Source: Chloroflexus aurantiacus J-10-fl
Lineage (GTDB): Bacteria; Chloroflexota; Chloroflexia; Chloroflexales; Chloroflexaceae
Direction of reading: 5' to 3'
DNA length: 64,000 nt
Assembly: GCF_000018865.1 (NCBI RefSeq)
Contig: NC_010175.1
Span: 620,001-684,000 of the forward strand
How positions within the stretch are numbered: the first letter of the stretch is position 1; the number at the start of each line of letters is the position of its first letter. Position numbers and translations under genes: made by a program. The notes beneath the pieces were generated by a model. That model worked only from the letters and a program-made list of their open reading frames with translations, ran no database searches and had not been told where the DNA came from. Positions 9,586 through 18,396 of the stretch are shown in pieces.

Positions 9586-11493
9586 CTACGCTTCGCGACG
9601 TAAGATCGCCCCACCATACGGTGGCAGCGCGACCTTTCCGGCCACAAGTTCGGCAGTCTGGCTCGGCAGGACAACCGTCCAGCGACCTGGAGGTACGGGA
9701 ATGACGCCAGCCTGTGAGGCATTATTCAGCACAACGAGCCAGGTCTGGTCTTGAGCCGTGCAGGTATACGCCAGGTGTCCACGCTGATCATCAATATGGG
9801 TGATAGTCCGCTTACCTCGCCAGACCGCGGTCGTTGCCCGTCGCAGCGCGCCCAGTTGCCGGTAGAAATCGAGCAACTCCTGATCCTGTTCATCTCCCCA
9901 GCGCATCGGTAACCGCGATTCTTCCGGGTGACCACTTCCGTCGGCGTGACGCACATCGAGCCGTTGGCTAAGGCCAACTTCAGTGCCGTAGTAGAGTACC
10001 GGTGGATGGGGCAGGGTATACTGACAAAGTGCCGCGAGCCGCAGACGACGTGTGTCACCGCGTACCACCCACAAAAACCGATTCATGTCGTGATTGTCGA
10101 GAAATGTCGGCAAACTGAAGCCGGGTGGAAAGTAGTTCAGATGGCGGTTGAGAAAGACAGCAAACTGGCTGGCACGTATTTCATCGAAGGCGAAAAAGCG
10201 GCGGATGGCTTGCAGCAGCAGAAAATCCAGACAGCCATCGAGACGGCCAACATACGAGCGTAGCACCTCTGCCGTATCCACAGCTTCACCGATGAGCACA
10301 CAATCGGGCCTGACGGCGCGCATTGCCGCCCGGAATAATGTCCAGAAATCGTGTGAGGGGCCAATGGTATAGTCGAGGCGATACCCATCAACCCCCTGTT
10401 CCAGCCAGTAACGGGCGGCATCAATCATAAACTGGCGGGCTGGTGGGTAGTCCAGATCGAGTTGCGGTAATTCGGCAACCCCAAAGAACGACACATACAG
10501 ATCAGGATAACGGGTAAAGATAAACCAGTCTCGTTCTGGGCTGTGAGGATCGCTAATCGCTCGCTGAAAGATAGGATGTCTGTTCGAGAAATGATTGGCG
10601 GTGTAATCAAAGATCACCCGCATTCCCCGGTCATGGGCCGCAGCAATGAGCGTTTGCAGGTCGGCCATGGTACCCAGGCGTGGCTCGACACTGTAATAGT
10701 CGGTCGCATCATAGCCGTGGTGAGAGGGTGAAGGGAAGAGTGGCGAGAGCCAGATCGTCGTCGTGCCCAGGCTGGCAATGTAATCCAGATTGCTGGTTAC
10801 ACCGGCGAGAGTGCCACCGTAAATCCCCATCGGAGTTGGCGGATTGGCAAACTGTCGGCCAGGACCAGGATGAAAACGATCAATGAAGACGTGATAAATG
10901 AGCGCATCATCAAGCCATCCCGGTACTCCCTCATCGCCAACCCGATACGCACAGGTACGTGGACGGCGGAAGAACGTCAGGTTGAATTCATACCCCATCT
11001 CGTGCAGATAGTGATCGCCCGGCCCTGGTTGCCCAACAACACTACCGTCACCCGCAGTTGCGCCGATCACTTCGCTGTACCAGAGTGAGCCGTTCCCCTC
11101 ACGAAGCCAGGCTTCAATCCGGTAACGAACCACCGTGTCGGCTGGTTGTGGTGGGAGATCAATTGCCCACTCCTCGGCGTATCCCCAGAGCAGGGTATCC
11201 CAATGACTGGAGAGACGTTGTCCGTGCGCTACGTGACTTCCCGGCGCCGGCTGACCTCGTTCACCGTGAGGCTCACTACCATCTGTTGTGTAGTAGACAC
11301 ACACCTGATCGGCGACAATTGACGGGCCAAGGGTGACGAAGAGCCGCACCGGTTCGCCCGGCTGTGGAGCGAGCGGCTCCATCCGGTAGCGGTGCGACAT
11401 ACCGGCTAACTCGGCCCGCACGTACCCCAATCGCCGACTATCGGTCGCCATAGTCCCGAAGATAAAATCGGCAGAGACGTGATACTGTTCCAC
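9586..11493 (-). CDS. GH13 alpha-glycosidase, cytoplasmic (neopullulanase/maltogenic amylase-like)
   Basis: About 635 residues with no signal peptide. An N-terminal beta-sandwich-like domain (about 1-190) precedes a GH13 barrel. The catalytic regions are visible: nucleophile Asp in GYRLDYTIG, acid Glu in LIGEAVD, transition-state Asp in FLDNHDMNR, and the early barrel motif DYTANH in place of DxxxNH. A C-terminal all-beta domain ends the protein. It likely cuts maltodextrins or cyclodextrins after uptake, since it is last in the malE-malF-malG cluster, 122 bases after malG. The start is GTG at 11493 with an AAAGGATGG site upstream; an ATG 14 codons in is possible. Confidence 0.88.
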   Translation of the reverse strand: MEQYHVSADFIFGTMATDSRRLGYVRAELAGMSHRYRMEPLAPQPGEPVRLFVTLGPSIVADQVCVYYTTDGSEPHGERGQPAPGSHVAHGQRLSSHWDTLLWGYAEEWAIDLPPQPADTVVRYRIEAWLREGNGSLWYSEVIGATAGDGSVVGQPGPGDHYLHEMGYEFNLTFFRRPRTCAYRVGDEGVPGWLDDALIYHVFIDRFHPGPGRQFANPPTPMGIYGGTLAGVTSNLDYIASLGTTTIWLSPLFPSPSHHGYDATDYYSVEPRLGTMADLQTLIAAAHDRGMRVIFDYTANHFSNRHPIFQRAISDPHSPERDWFIFTRYPDLYVSFFGVAELPQLDLDYPPARQFMIDAARYWLEQGVDGYRLDYTIGPSHDFWTLFRAAMRAVRPDCVLIGEAVDTAEVLRSYVGRLDGCLDFLLLQAIRRFFAFDEIRASQFAVFLNRHLNYFPPGFSLPTFLDNHDMNRFLWVVRGDTRRLRLAALCQYTLPHPPVLYYGTEVGLSQRLDVRHADGSGHPEESRLPMRWGDEQDQELLDFYRQLGALRRATTAVWRGKRTITHIDDQRGHLAYTCTAQDQTWLVVLNNASQAGVIPVPPGRWTVVLPSQTAELVAGKVALPPYGGAILRREA

Positions 11494-11561
11494 GATGAAC
11501 CATCCTTTGAGTTGACGTATATCAGGACAAAACGATTGACATTATGCAGAACCAGAGGGGA

Positions 11562-11607
11562 GCAACATGGGATGGGATGCGCTATCTTTCATACCATCCC
11601 ATGTTGC
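11562..11607 (-). terminator. 14-bp perfect hairpin after malG
   Basis: GCAACATGGGATGG and its exact complement flank an 18-base loop directly after the malG stop. There is no T-run, so it may be a partial terminator or an mRNA-stabilising hairpin separating the transporter genes from the glycosidase gene. Confidence 0.6.
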
Positions 11608-11615
11608 AGCAGCGC

Positions 11616-12716
11616 CTAGCCTTTCACACCACCCAGCGTCAAACCACCGATGATATAGCGCTGTAACAGCAGGTAGACAATTGCGACCGGTAGTGACAGC
11701 AAGATCGAGAAGGCAGCAAAGCGCGACCAGGGGATCTGACCGGCATACTGACCGGTCATGTTGTAGAGTGACATGGCGAGCGTAAAATCTTTTGGGTCGG
11801 TCAGGAATTGCCACGACAAAAAGAACTCGGTCCAACCACCGGTAAAACCGAGAAAACCGGTCACTGCCAGGGCTGGCGTGGCGAGGGGTAACACGATCTG
11901 GAAAAAGACCTGACTCGGGGAAGCGCCGTCGATAATCGCTGCTTCTTCCAGCTCTTTCGGGATAGTGTCGAGATACCCTTTCAGATTCCAGATCGCGAAC
12001 GGTAAAGCACCCGAAACCATGGCAATCCCAACCCCCAGCAGAGAGTTGCGTAAGATGAAGACTTCACTGCGTGCCGGTGTGATACCGCCATAGATCAAAC
12101 CGAGGCTGATCGCCAGACCAATTGCGCCAAATAAATAGTTACCTGGACCCGCCGATCCCAGGCGGATGGCCGGTGCTACGGCAAAAACAGTCAAACCGAG
12201 CAGCATCAACCCGGCCAGAATCAGCACAATGCTCATAATTGCGCTGCTGATACGAATGCTGTTCAACAGGGCAAACAGCGGTGCAATGGTCGCTACACTC
12301 GGCAACACCGTAATCGCCAGCACTGCAATCATCATAAACTGGCGACCGGGGAACTTGAAGCGGGAAAAAGCGTAGGCAGCACTGACACCGATCAACAAAG
12401 CAAAGGCAGAGACGCCACCAGCGAGGCGCAGACTGTTGAAGGCCAGTTCGGTAAACGTAACCGGATTGGCTGTTGGCCGGTCGAGCACCTGCAAATAAGC
12501 CTGCAACGATGCACCGGGCGGGATCAGATTCAGCTCGGTCGGACGCGAGATATTGCGTGGATCGAGTGACATACTCACGATCCAGAGAACCGGGAATAAG
12601 ACGGTGGCGGCGATGAACAGACAGATCGCCTGCAACACTAATTGTTGCCACCACTTCAACCGGCGACCGGCGGATGTACTGCCCGAACGACGCGAACGAA
12701 TGGTGACACTAGACAT
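11616..12716 (-). CDS. Sugar ABC transporter permease (MalG-like)
   Basis: A 366-residue inner-membrane permease of the MalG group. The EAA loop that docks to the ATPase reads EEAAIIDGASPSQVFFQ at roughly residue 255. It is about 70 residues longer than typical MalG. The extra length is a pair of hydrophobic segments around residues 150-200, between the usual second and third core helices. The gene overlaps the end of the MalF-like gene by eight bases, so translation is coupled. No ATPase gene is in the cluster, so a shared MsmX-like ATPase elsewhere is expected. A hairpin follows the stop. Confidence 0.9.
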   Translation of the reverse strand: MSSVTIRSRRSGSTSAGRRLKWWQQLVLQAICLFIAATVLFPVLWIVSMSLDPRNISRPTELNLIPPGASLQAYLQVLDRPTANPVTFTELAFNSLRLAGGVSAFALLIGVSAAYAFSRFKFPGRQFMMIAVLAITVLPSVATIAPLFALLNSIRISSAIMSIVLILAGLMLLGLTVFAVAPAIRLGSAGPGNYLFGAIGLAISLGLIYGGITPARSEVFILRNSLLGVGIAMVSGALPFAIWNLKGYLDTIPKELEEAAIIDGASPSQVFFQIVLPLATPALAVTGFLGFTGGWTEFFLSWQFLTDPKDFTLAMSLYNMTGQYAGQIPWSRFAAFSILLSLPVAIVYLLLQRYIIGGLTLGGVKG

Positions 12717-13788
12717 CGTAGCTCTCCGTGGCGCGAGAAATCTTGTTGGTAATCAAGAAAATCGGGATCAGCACCAGGGCAATAATGACCGAGAAGGCAG
12801 CGGCAACACCGTAGAGCTGGTTAACATTAATCAGCTTAAACGCCTGCGTAACCATAATCTCGGTACGACCGAGTGGACCGCCACCACTCATGAAGTAGAT
12901 GACGTGGAACAGGTTAAATGTCGTTACGATACCAACCATTGCAGCCGGAACCATTGCCGGACGCAACAATGGGAGCGTAATCCGCCAGAATTGCTGTAAA
13001 CCGGTTGCTCCATCGATACTGGCCGCCTCGTACATCTCTTTCGGGATCGATTGGAGTGCACCGGTAGCAACGATAGTCATAAACGGCCATCCCAACCAGA
13101 TATTGGCAATCAACATTGCATAATAGCTGAGCGGTAAACCAATCCCTGGAATGGGGTCTTGAATCTGGTTAAACCAGCGAATTTGTACCGGATCAAGACC
13201 GAATGGCGTGATAAAGAGATTTATTAACTGATTAATTGAACCGTACTGATCGTCAAACATATTGCGCCAGACGGTAGCAACGACAATATTGGGTAGCACC
13301 ATGGGCAAAATATAAATGGCACGGTAGATTTTTCGCCCCCAAAGCCCTTCTACATTCAACAATACTGCAATGATCACCCCCAAGACGACATGAAACCCGA
13401 CATTCGAGAACGTCCACCACAGGTTGAACGCCAGTAAACGCCAAAAATCAAAATTACCACCAAGACGGGCGACAAACTGGGGGTTATTGGTAATGATGTC
13501 GAGGTAATTTTTCAAACCGACATATTGAGCCGGTCGATAATTGGGTGGTGTCGTGCCGTTTGGGCCAAAGGGGTTGAGCGTTTGTTTGCCCTCTTCTTTG
13601 ATGACACCGTAGTCGGTAAATGACATCCAGACCTGAAATGCCAGCGGATAAAAGGTAACCACCATCATGATGATCAACGCCGGCAACAAGTAGACAATTG
13701 GGGTGCGCAGTTGTTTCCACCCCTCGCGCAGAGCTGAACGCGGTACACGCACCGATTGCGAGGTCAGCTCTGGATTTGTGGTTGCCAT
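12709..13788 (-). CDS. Sugar ABC transporter permease (MalF-like)
   Basis: About 359 residues with six or more membrane helices. The EAA motif EMYEAASIDGATGLQQFWR is near residue 250. It is shorter than E. coli MalF because it lacks the large periplasmic P2 loop, as in Gram-positive relatives. The frame is open 73 codons further upstream, through a dispersed repeat, but the ATG at 13788 is preceded by GGGGAGGAAG at good spacing, so the upstream part is not counted as MalF. It pairs with the following permease for maltodextrin-type sugars. Confidence 0.92.
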   Translation of the reverse strand: MATTNPELTSQSVRVPRSALREGWKQLRTPIVYLLPALIIMMVVTFYPLAFQVWMSFTDYGVIKEEGKQTLNPFGPNGTTPPNYRPAQYVGLKNYLDIITNNPQFVARLGGNFDFWRLLAFNLWWTFSNVGFHVVLGVIIAVLLNVEGLWGRKIYRAIYILPMVLPNIVVATVWRNMFDDQYGSINQLINLFITPFGLDPVQIRWFNQIQDPIPGIGLPLSYYAMLIANIWLGWPFMTIVATGALQSIPKEMYEAASIDGATGLQQFWRITLPLLRPAMVPAAMVGIVTTFNLFHVIYFMSGGGPLGRTEIMVTQAFKLINVNQLYGVAAAFSVIIALVLIPIFLITNKISRATESYDV

Positions 13789-13847
13789 GCGGCTTCCTCC
13801 CCTTTGATTGGACTGATTGCCTGAGATGGTGCCCCATTGCGCAACTG

Positions 13848-14179
13848 TATCATAACCCAAGTTGCCACATACACTGTGAGCAGGCCACGAAAGGCTACTG
13901 GCGATGATGACCAGCACGACCCTGCGCACCACATCGTGCAGCGTACCTGACCGGTATGCATCAGGTGGGTCGCAGCCAGTTTCGTAGATGCACGACGTCA
14001 CAGCCATCTGGTATGCCCACCCGCCGTGTCGCTGTGGTGATAGAAGGGAGCACTGTGGGTGACAATCTATCCGCGTGCATCCGCCAAACCCGCGTCCATC
14101 CGTGTTCCCCCCCTCTCCCCGTCGCGCTCAATGCTCCGCACCGCTGTGGTGACGTAAGGTGGCAACTTGGATTATCATA
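13848..14179. mobile_element. MITE-like inverted-repeat element, copy A
   Basis: A 332-bp segment bounded by near-perfect inverted repeats. The left end ATAACCCAAGTTGCCAC is matched by GTGGCAACTTGGATTAT on the right; 19 of 21 bases pair when extended to TAT at each end. On the minus strand its left half encodes, without stops, a hydrophobic peptide similar to one encoded by the element at 23956-24188. No transposase is present, so it would have to move in trans. It sits between malE and malF. Target duplications are not obvious. Confidence 0.55.
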
Positions 14180-14234
14180 TCACTGCTTTTGCCCAGTATA
14201 CCAGCCATCTTTTGATCAGACTGTACCGGTTGCA

Positions 14235-14275
14235 ACTGGCGGGAGCATATTATAGGCTGTTATGCTCCCGCCAGT
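14235..14275 (-). promoter_or_regulatory. 15-bp perfect hairpin in the malE-malF gap
   Basis: ACTGGCGGGAGCATA and its exact complement flank an 11-base loop, about 90 bases after the malE stop on the minus strand. There is no T-run. In many maltose-type operons such a hairpin protects the binding-protein mRNA or ends most transcripts before the permease genes, giving more binding protein than permease. Confidence 0.65.
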
Positions 14276-14367
14276 CCTGTAGACTACACTACACCATCAT
14301 CAACCGATTGTCGAAAACGGTCAACAATCGTGGTTGCCGTCTGGCGAACGGTTGGTAAGAAGCAGAC

Positions 14368-15600
14368 TTACTTCCCGTTCGCAGTGTTCATCAGAGCACA
14401 GGCCTCGGCCACAGCTGCGGCTGGATCGGCACCACCGTCGAGCACCTTGGTCATCGCATCACCGAACGGTCCCCAATAGTTGTCAAGCTCGGGGATCTGA
14501 GGCCGTGGCACGCCAGTTGCCGAAGCCTGCGCAAAGGCCTGCACCAGCGGATCGCTGATCTCGACCTTCGTGCTGACCGGAACGTGCCCGGCTTCGTCAA
14601 CGTACACCTTCATCGACTCAGGGCTGGTCAGGAACATCGCCAACGCGACCGCGCCTGCAACATTCTGGCTGTTGATGCTGACGTAGAAACCATCCACACC
14701 GGTCAGCGGGCCAGCCGGTTTTGCAGCGCCCGGCATCGGAGCTACACCGAGATTATCACCCAACACGGCCCGGTAGTCACCAAGCACCCAGGGGCCGTTG
14801 ATGATCATATCGGCCTTGCCATCTTTGAAGAGCGAGTCGGCCTGACCACCGTCGGTCGAGAAGGTCACCGTCGGAACTTCCTTCAGCGCCTTCAGGAAGG
14901 CAAACCACTCGGCACCACCGGCCTGATCGGCAATACACTTCCCATTGGCGTCCATCAACTGACCACCGAACGCCTGCAACCAGCCGAAATTGTGGTAGGC
15001 ATTCTGGTTGAGCACCAGGGTGTTACCAGCTTTCACCAGCGCCAGCAATTCATCAGTAGTAGCCGGCGGGTTGGCAACCTTGCTCTTGTTGTAGTAGAGA
15101 GCAACTGCCTTGAACGACTCAGGAATCCCGTACAGCTTACCGTCAAGCGACATCCCGGCCACACCGGTCGGTGAAACATCGGTCAACTTGCTCTGATACT
15201 CGCTGAGATCGGCCAGCACCCCGGCACGGATCTGGCTGCCAAGACTGTCGTTCGGAGCAATAAACATATCAGGGCCACCACCTGATGAGACCTCATTGTT
15301 GAACTTGTTGAAAATCTGATCGAAGGGGATTTGGAGAACGTTGATGGTGGCATCAGGGTAAGCAGCACGTGCGCGATCAATCAGCATATTGATCGCTTTT
15401 TCCTCAGCACTTCCGGTACCGTAAGCATGCCAGAGAGTTACCGTACCGGTAATGGCCATACCATCACCGGTTGATGGGGCTGGCGCGGTCGTTGGTTGGG
15501 GAGCAGCGGTTGGTTGAGCAGCGGGGGCTTGACCACAGGCGGCCAGGATAGAGGCGAACAATGCCAATAAAGCGATGAGTGAAAACGACAGACGCTTCAC
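14368..15600 (-). CDS. Sugar ABC transporter substrate-binding lipoprotein (MalE-like)
   Basis: About 410 residues. The N-terminus is a lipoprotein signal: KR, a hydrophobic run, then the lipobox LAAC, with a Pro/Thr/Ala-rich linker after the cysteine. The mature part has the cluster 1 solute-binding protein pattern (TGTVTLWHAYG; LYGIPESFKAVALYYNKS; MIINGPWVLGDYR), typical of maltose and maltodextrin binders. I set the start at GTG 15600 because AAAGGAG precedes it at seven bases and the signal peptide begins there; the frame extends 18 codons further. It is followed by a hairpin and a repeat element before the permeases. Confidence 0.92.
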   Translation of the reverse strand: MKRLSFSLIALLALFASILAACGQAPAAQPTAAPQPTTAPAPSTGDGMAITGTVTLWHAYGTGSAEEKAINMLIDRARAAYPDATINVLQIPFDQIFNKFNNEVSSGGGPDMFIAPNDSLGSQIRAGVLADLSEYQSKLTDVSPTGVAGMSLDGKLYGIPESFKAVALYYNKSKVANPPATTDELLALVKAGNTLVLNQNAYHNFGWLQAFGGQLMDANGKCIADQAGGAEWFAFLKALKEVPTVTFSTDGGQADSLFKDGKADMIINGPWVLGDYRAVLGDNLGVAPMPGAAKPAGPLTGVDGFYVSINSQNVAGAVALAMFLTSPESMKVYVDEAGHVPVSTKVEISDPLVQAFAQASATGVPRPQIPELDNYWGPFGDAMTKVLDGGADPAAAVAEACALMNTANGK

Positions 15601-15667
15601 AAGAGACTCCTTTGCTTGAGGCAACAATGCCCATACCTGATAATCGACGTACAACAGGCCTTAATCA

Positions 15668-16147
15668 CTAATCACGCTCTGGTGATATGTCACCTCCTTT
15701 CACACCATTTGTCCCGTGTTGCAATATCGTTAATTCGCGACGGAGCTTGAGCAGTAACCGAATGAGGGTCTCGTGCTCGGTACTATCAAGCGTTGACCAA
15801 CGTCGCCTGACGGATTCAGTGAATGCAGATCGAACCACCCCTAAATGCTCACGTCCCTGTCTGGTCAACACAATCCGCTGCACCCGCCGGTCACTGGCAT
15901 CAGCAATTCGTTCGACCAAACCAAGAGCACTCAACCGATCAACCAGCCGGGTAGTGCTACTCTTATCGATTAGAAGATACTCACTCAGATCCGACAAACG
16001 CACGCCATTGTGCTCGGCCAGCAGCAGAAGGGCTGCGTACTGCGTGGGATTAAGCTGGAATTGACGGAGTACACGACGGTCACCGTCATCCAGCAAAACA
16101 TAGACTTCCTGTATCATGCGGTGCTGCTCTGAGCCAGATGGCGTCAT
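15668..16147 (-). CDS. MarR-family transcriptional regulator
   Basis: A 159-residue winged-helix protein. The helix-turn-helix LSDLSEYLLIDKSSTTRLVDRL is followed by the wing ASDRRVQRIVLTRQGREH, the MarR hallmark. MarR dimers bind palindromes and let go on binding a ligand. It lies 67 bases before the sugar-binding protein gene on the same strand, so it may control that operon as well as itself. A 15-base palindrome lies just upstream of its start. The start has no ribosome site; an internal ATG at 16117 is an alternative. The ligand is unknown. Confidence 0.88.
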   Translation of the reverse strand: MTPSGSEQHRMIQEVYVLLDDGDRRVLRQFQLNPTQYAALLLLAEHNGVRLSDLSEYLLIDKSSTTRLVDRLSALGLVERIADASDRRVQRIVLTRQGREHLGVVRSAFTESVRRRWSTLDSTEHETLIRLLLKLRRELTILQHGTNGVKGGDISPERD

Positions 16148-16154
16148 ATAGTTG

Positions 16155-16169
16155 CAATGAACTTCATTG
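16155..16169. promoter_or_regulatory. Candidate MarR operator (15-bp palindrome)
   Basis: CAATGAACTTCATTG is a perfect palindrome around one central base, 7 bases upstream of the MarR-type start codon. Length and position fit an autoregulatory MarR operator in the divergent region shared with the PucR-type gene. Confidence 0.5.
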
Positions 16170-16266
16170 TCGACAGAATAGTTGTATAAAAAATTATTGT
16201 GTATGGGATTGTATCAGATGAGACGATGCTTGTCAAGTGGGTGCAGCACTTTTTGCAAGAACACTG

Positions 16267-16272
16267 TATAAT
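16267..16272 (+). promoter_or_regulatory. Possible -10 box of the PucR-type gene
   Basis: A perfect TATAAT lies 41 bases before the start of the gene at 16313. I see no good -35 box at 16-18 bases upstream, so this is a weak call. Confidence 0.3.
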
Positions 16273-16312
16273 ACGAGAAGATTTCGGTGATAAACGATTG
16301 TGATGCATCACT

Positions 16313-17866
16313 ATGGTAACGATCACCGTGCGCGACGTTGTGCGCCTGGCCCTACCCGAAGGTACAAATATTGTGGCTGGCGCTGCCGGGTTAGGGCGTC
16401 AGGTCAGTTGGATTGCAACGTTACGTGCAACCCTACCGGCCTTTGCCGAACTCCGTGGCGGCGAATTAGCCTTACTATCAGTTGAAGCTGCCCTGGCCCT
16501 TGATCCTCGGCTTACCCTTGCCGTGCTCGTTCGTCGTCTGGCGCAGGCACCGGTGCCAATTGCAGGTGTGGCGGTCCTGGGCACTATTACGCCCGAAGAT
16601 CAGCAGGCTGCCGAAGATGCCCGCTTGCCTTTGCTCCAGCTTCCCGAAGGGGTTGACTTACGTGAAGTAGAGCGTGAAATCACCCGCCTTATTACCGATT
16701 ATGAAGCCCAATTTGAGCGTCGGGCCGCTCGTCTGTACGATCTGCTGACCCAGTGCTCTCTACAAGGTGGCGGAATAAGCGGTCTGCTCGATATTTTGCA
16801 CGAACGTACCGGTCAGAGCGTGGCTTTCTACGCCTCGAATGGCGTGTTACGTGCCCAACGTGGGCGGGGGCAATCGCGGCTGGCATTACAAGCGCTGCGG
16901 CCAAATGGACGGGGTGAAACGACGCTGCTTAACCAGCAAATCTGGGTCGAACCAATTGGTAATTCAGGTTTGCCAATCGGGTATGTTGCGATTGCCGGTA
17001 CGCTACTCGATCCGTGGGATCGCACCGCGGCACAGCGCGGTGCACTGGCACTGGCGCTTGAGCTGGCGAAAGAGCAGGCGGTACAGGCTGCCGAGGAACG
17101 TCTACGCGGTGATTTTATTGCCGGGATTCTGGCCGGCGCACCCGGTGATCTGGCCGCAGTGATCCAGCGTGGTCAGGAATTGGGATATACCCTTCATCTG
17201 CCCCATACGGCGATGCTGGTACATATTGATGATGCCAGCACCGCAACACTGGCTCGCGCAGCAACGAACATTCAGAATGAACTGAAACGTCTAGGCGTGA
17301 ACGCACCAATCTCTCGTCGTGAGAGTAATGTGCTTTGTATGCTGCCTACGACCAGCGTTACGCGCCTGCGAGAGCTAACAGAGCAATTGCGCGAACGGTT
17401 ACGGCTCGATCATCCAAATGTCGTGATCGCAATCGGCACCCCTGCAACTCATTTGACCGAGTGGCGCCGTTCAGTCGAAGAAGCAGAGCAATCGCTTAGC
17501 CTTGGCCGGCAGATTTTTGGCAACGACCGGGTGCTGGCGTTCGGCGATCTCGGTGTGTATCGCCTGTTGATCCGTCTCCGTGAAACGCCTGAGTTGTGGT
17601 CATTCTACCGGGAGACGCTCTCGAGTCTGGCCGAGTACGACAAACGCCAACACGCCGATCTGATTAAGACACTCGAAGCCTATTTCAATCATCTTGGCAA
17701 TCTACGGGCAACTTCAGAAGCATTGCACGTCCACCGGAATACGCTGCTCTACCGCCTCGAACGCATTAAAGAGATTAGTGGCATGGACCTCGACAACGCC
17801 GAGGAACATTTTGCCCTCTGGCTGGCTGTACGTGCACATCGCATCCTGGCAACGCTTGAGGAGTGA
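16313..17866 (+). CDS. PucR-family transcriptional regulator
   Basis: 517 residues. The N-terminal domain (about 1-125) is PucR-like, beginning TVRDVVRLALPEGTNIVAG. A middle GAF-like/GGDEF-related region follows, and the C-terminus (about 455-510) is the HTH_30 domain with LRATSEALHVHRNTLLYRLERI. In Bacillus PucR governs purine catabolism; relatives respond to other nitrogen or carbon sources. Purine salvage genes (nucleoside hydrolase, adenosine deaminase) exist in the window but are not adjacent, so the target is unknown. It is monocistronic and divergent from the MarR-type gene. Confidence 0.9.
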   Translation: MVTITVRDVVRLALPEGTNIVAGAAGLGRQVSWIATLRATLPAFAELRGGELALLSVEAALALDPRLTLAVLVRRLAQAPVPIAGVAVLGTITPEDQQAAEDARLPLLQLPEGVDLREVEREITRLITDYEAQFERRAARLYDLLTQCSLQGGGISGLLDILHERTGQSVAFYASNGVLRAQRGRGQSRLALQALRPNGRGETTLLNQQIWVEPIGNSGLPIGYVAIAGTLLDPWDRTAAQRGALALALELAKEQAVQAAEERLRGDFIAGILAGAPGDLAAVIQRGQELGYTLHLPHTAMLVHIDDASTATLARAATNIQNELKRLGVNAPISRRESNVLCMLPTTSVTRLRELTEQLRERLRLDHPNVVIAIGTPATHLTEWRRSVEEAEQSLSLGRQIFGNDRVLAFGDLGVYRLLIRLRETPELWSFYRETLSSLAEYDKRQHADLIKTLEAYFNHLGNLRATSEALHVHRNTLLYRLERIKEISGMDLDNAEEHFALWLAVRAHRILATLEE

Positions 17867-18396
17867 TAGCAAATCTGGCAGAGAGGTCAGGGCACGGGTT
17901 CCAAATACCCTGGTGGTGCATCTGAGTACGGATGCGTTGCATCATCGTTTCCGCTGCACCGTTTGGAGTGCGGAAGCACGGATTCGGCATCTGCCATGCT
18001 TACTACCAGGCGATTGTTGCCACGCAGTTGACTCGCTCCGCAGGGGAATTCTCGCCTGCGCTCGCTCACGACCAGTGCTACTGTCACAGAACAAGCGCGA
18101 AAGGAGAATGGTGGGCAGACTGAAAGCCCGATCCACGATTCGTGCCACCGCTCGCACGCAGTCTGCTCATCAGGGGTGATCAAGCCTGACAGACGTGCTC
18201 TGCCTGCACGTCGTCCTCGTGACCGGTGGGGTAAACCGTTGTGACCCGCGCATGATCGTGATCACGACTGGCGCAACAGCTACGCTGCGGCACTCTACAT
18301 GATACGACACAGGCACCTCTGTCTGGTAAAGGTATCTTCTCCGCAAGGTGATCAGGGCAGGACGAGTGCGTGACGGTCACGCATCCCCGTTTTACA
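17867..18396. other. Gene-free stretch between PucR-type and LCP genes
   Basis: 530 bases between two convergent genes. The open frames here overlap each other on both strands, have no ribosome sites and no family features. I see short imperfect inverted repeats (for example ACGTGC...GCACGT near 18192-18212) but no clear T-tailed terminator. It may be decayed sequence. Confidence 0.4.

Noticed and set aside
13789-14007. 73-codon N-terminal extension of the MalF-like protein
   Set aside because: The upstream frame lies mostly in the dispersed repeat, and a strong ribosome site sits right before ATG 13788.
17867-18183. Frames of about 100-160 codons after the PucR-type gene
   Set aside because: They overlap on both strands, lack ribosome sites and have no family pattern.
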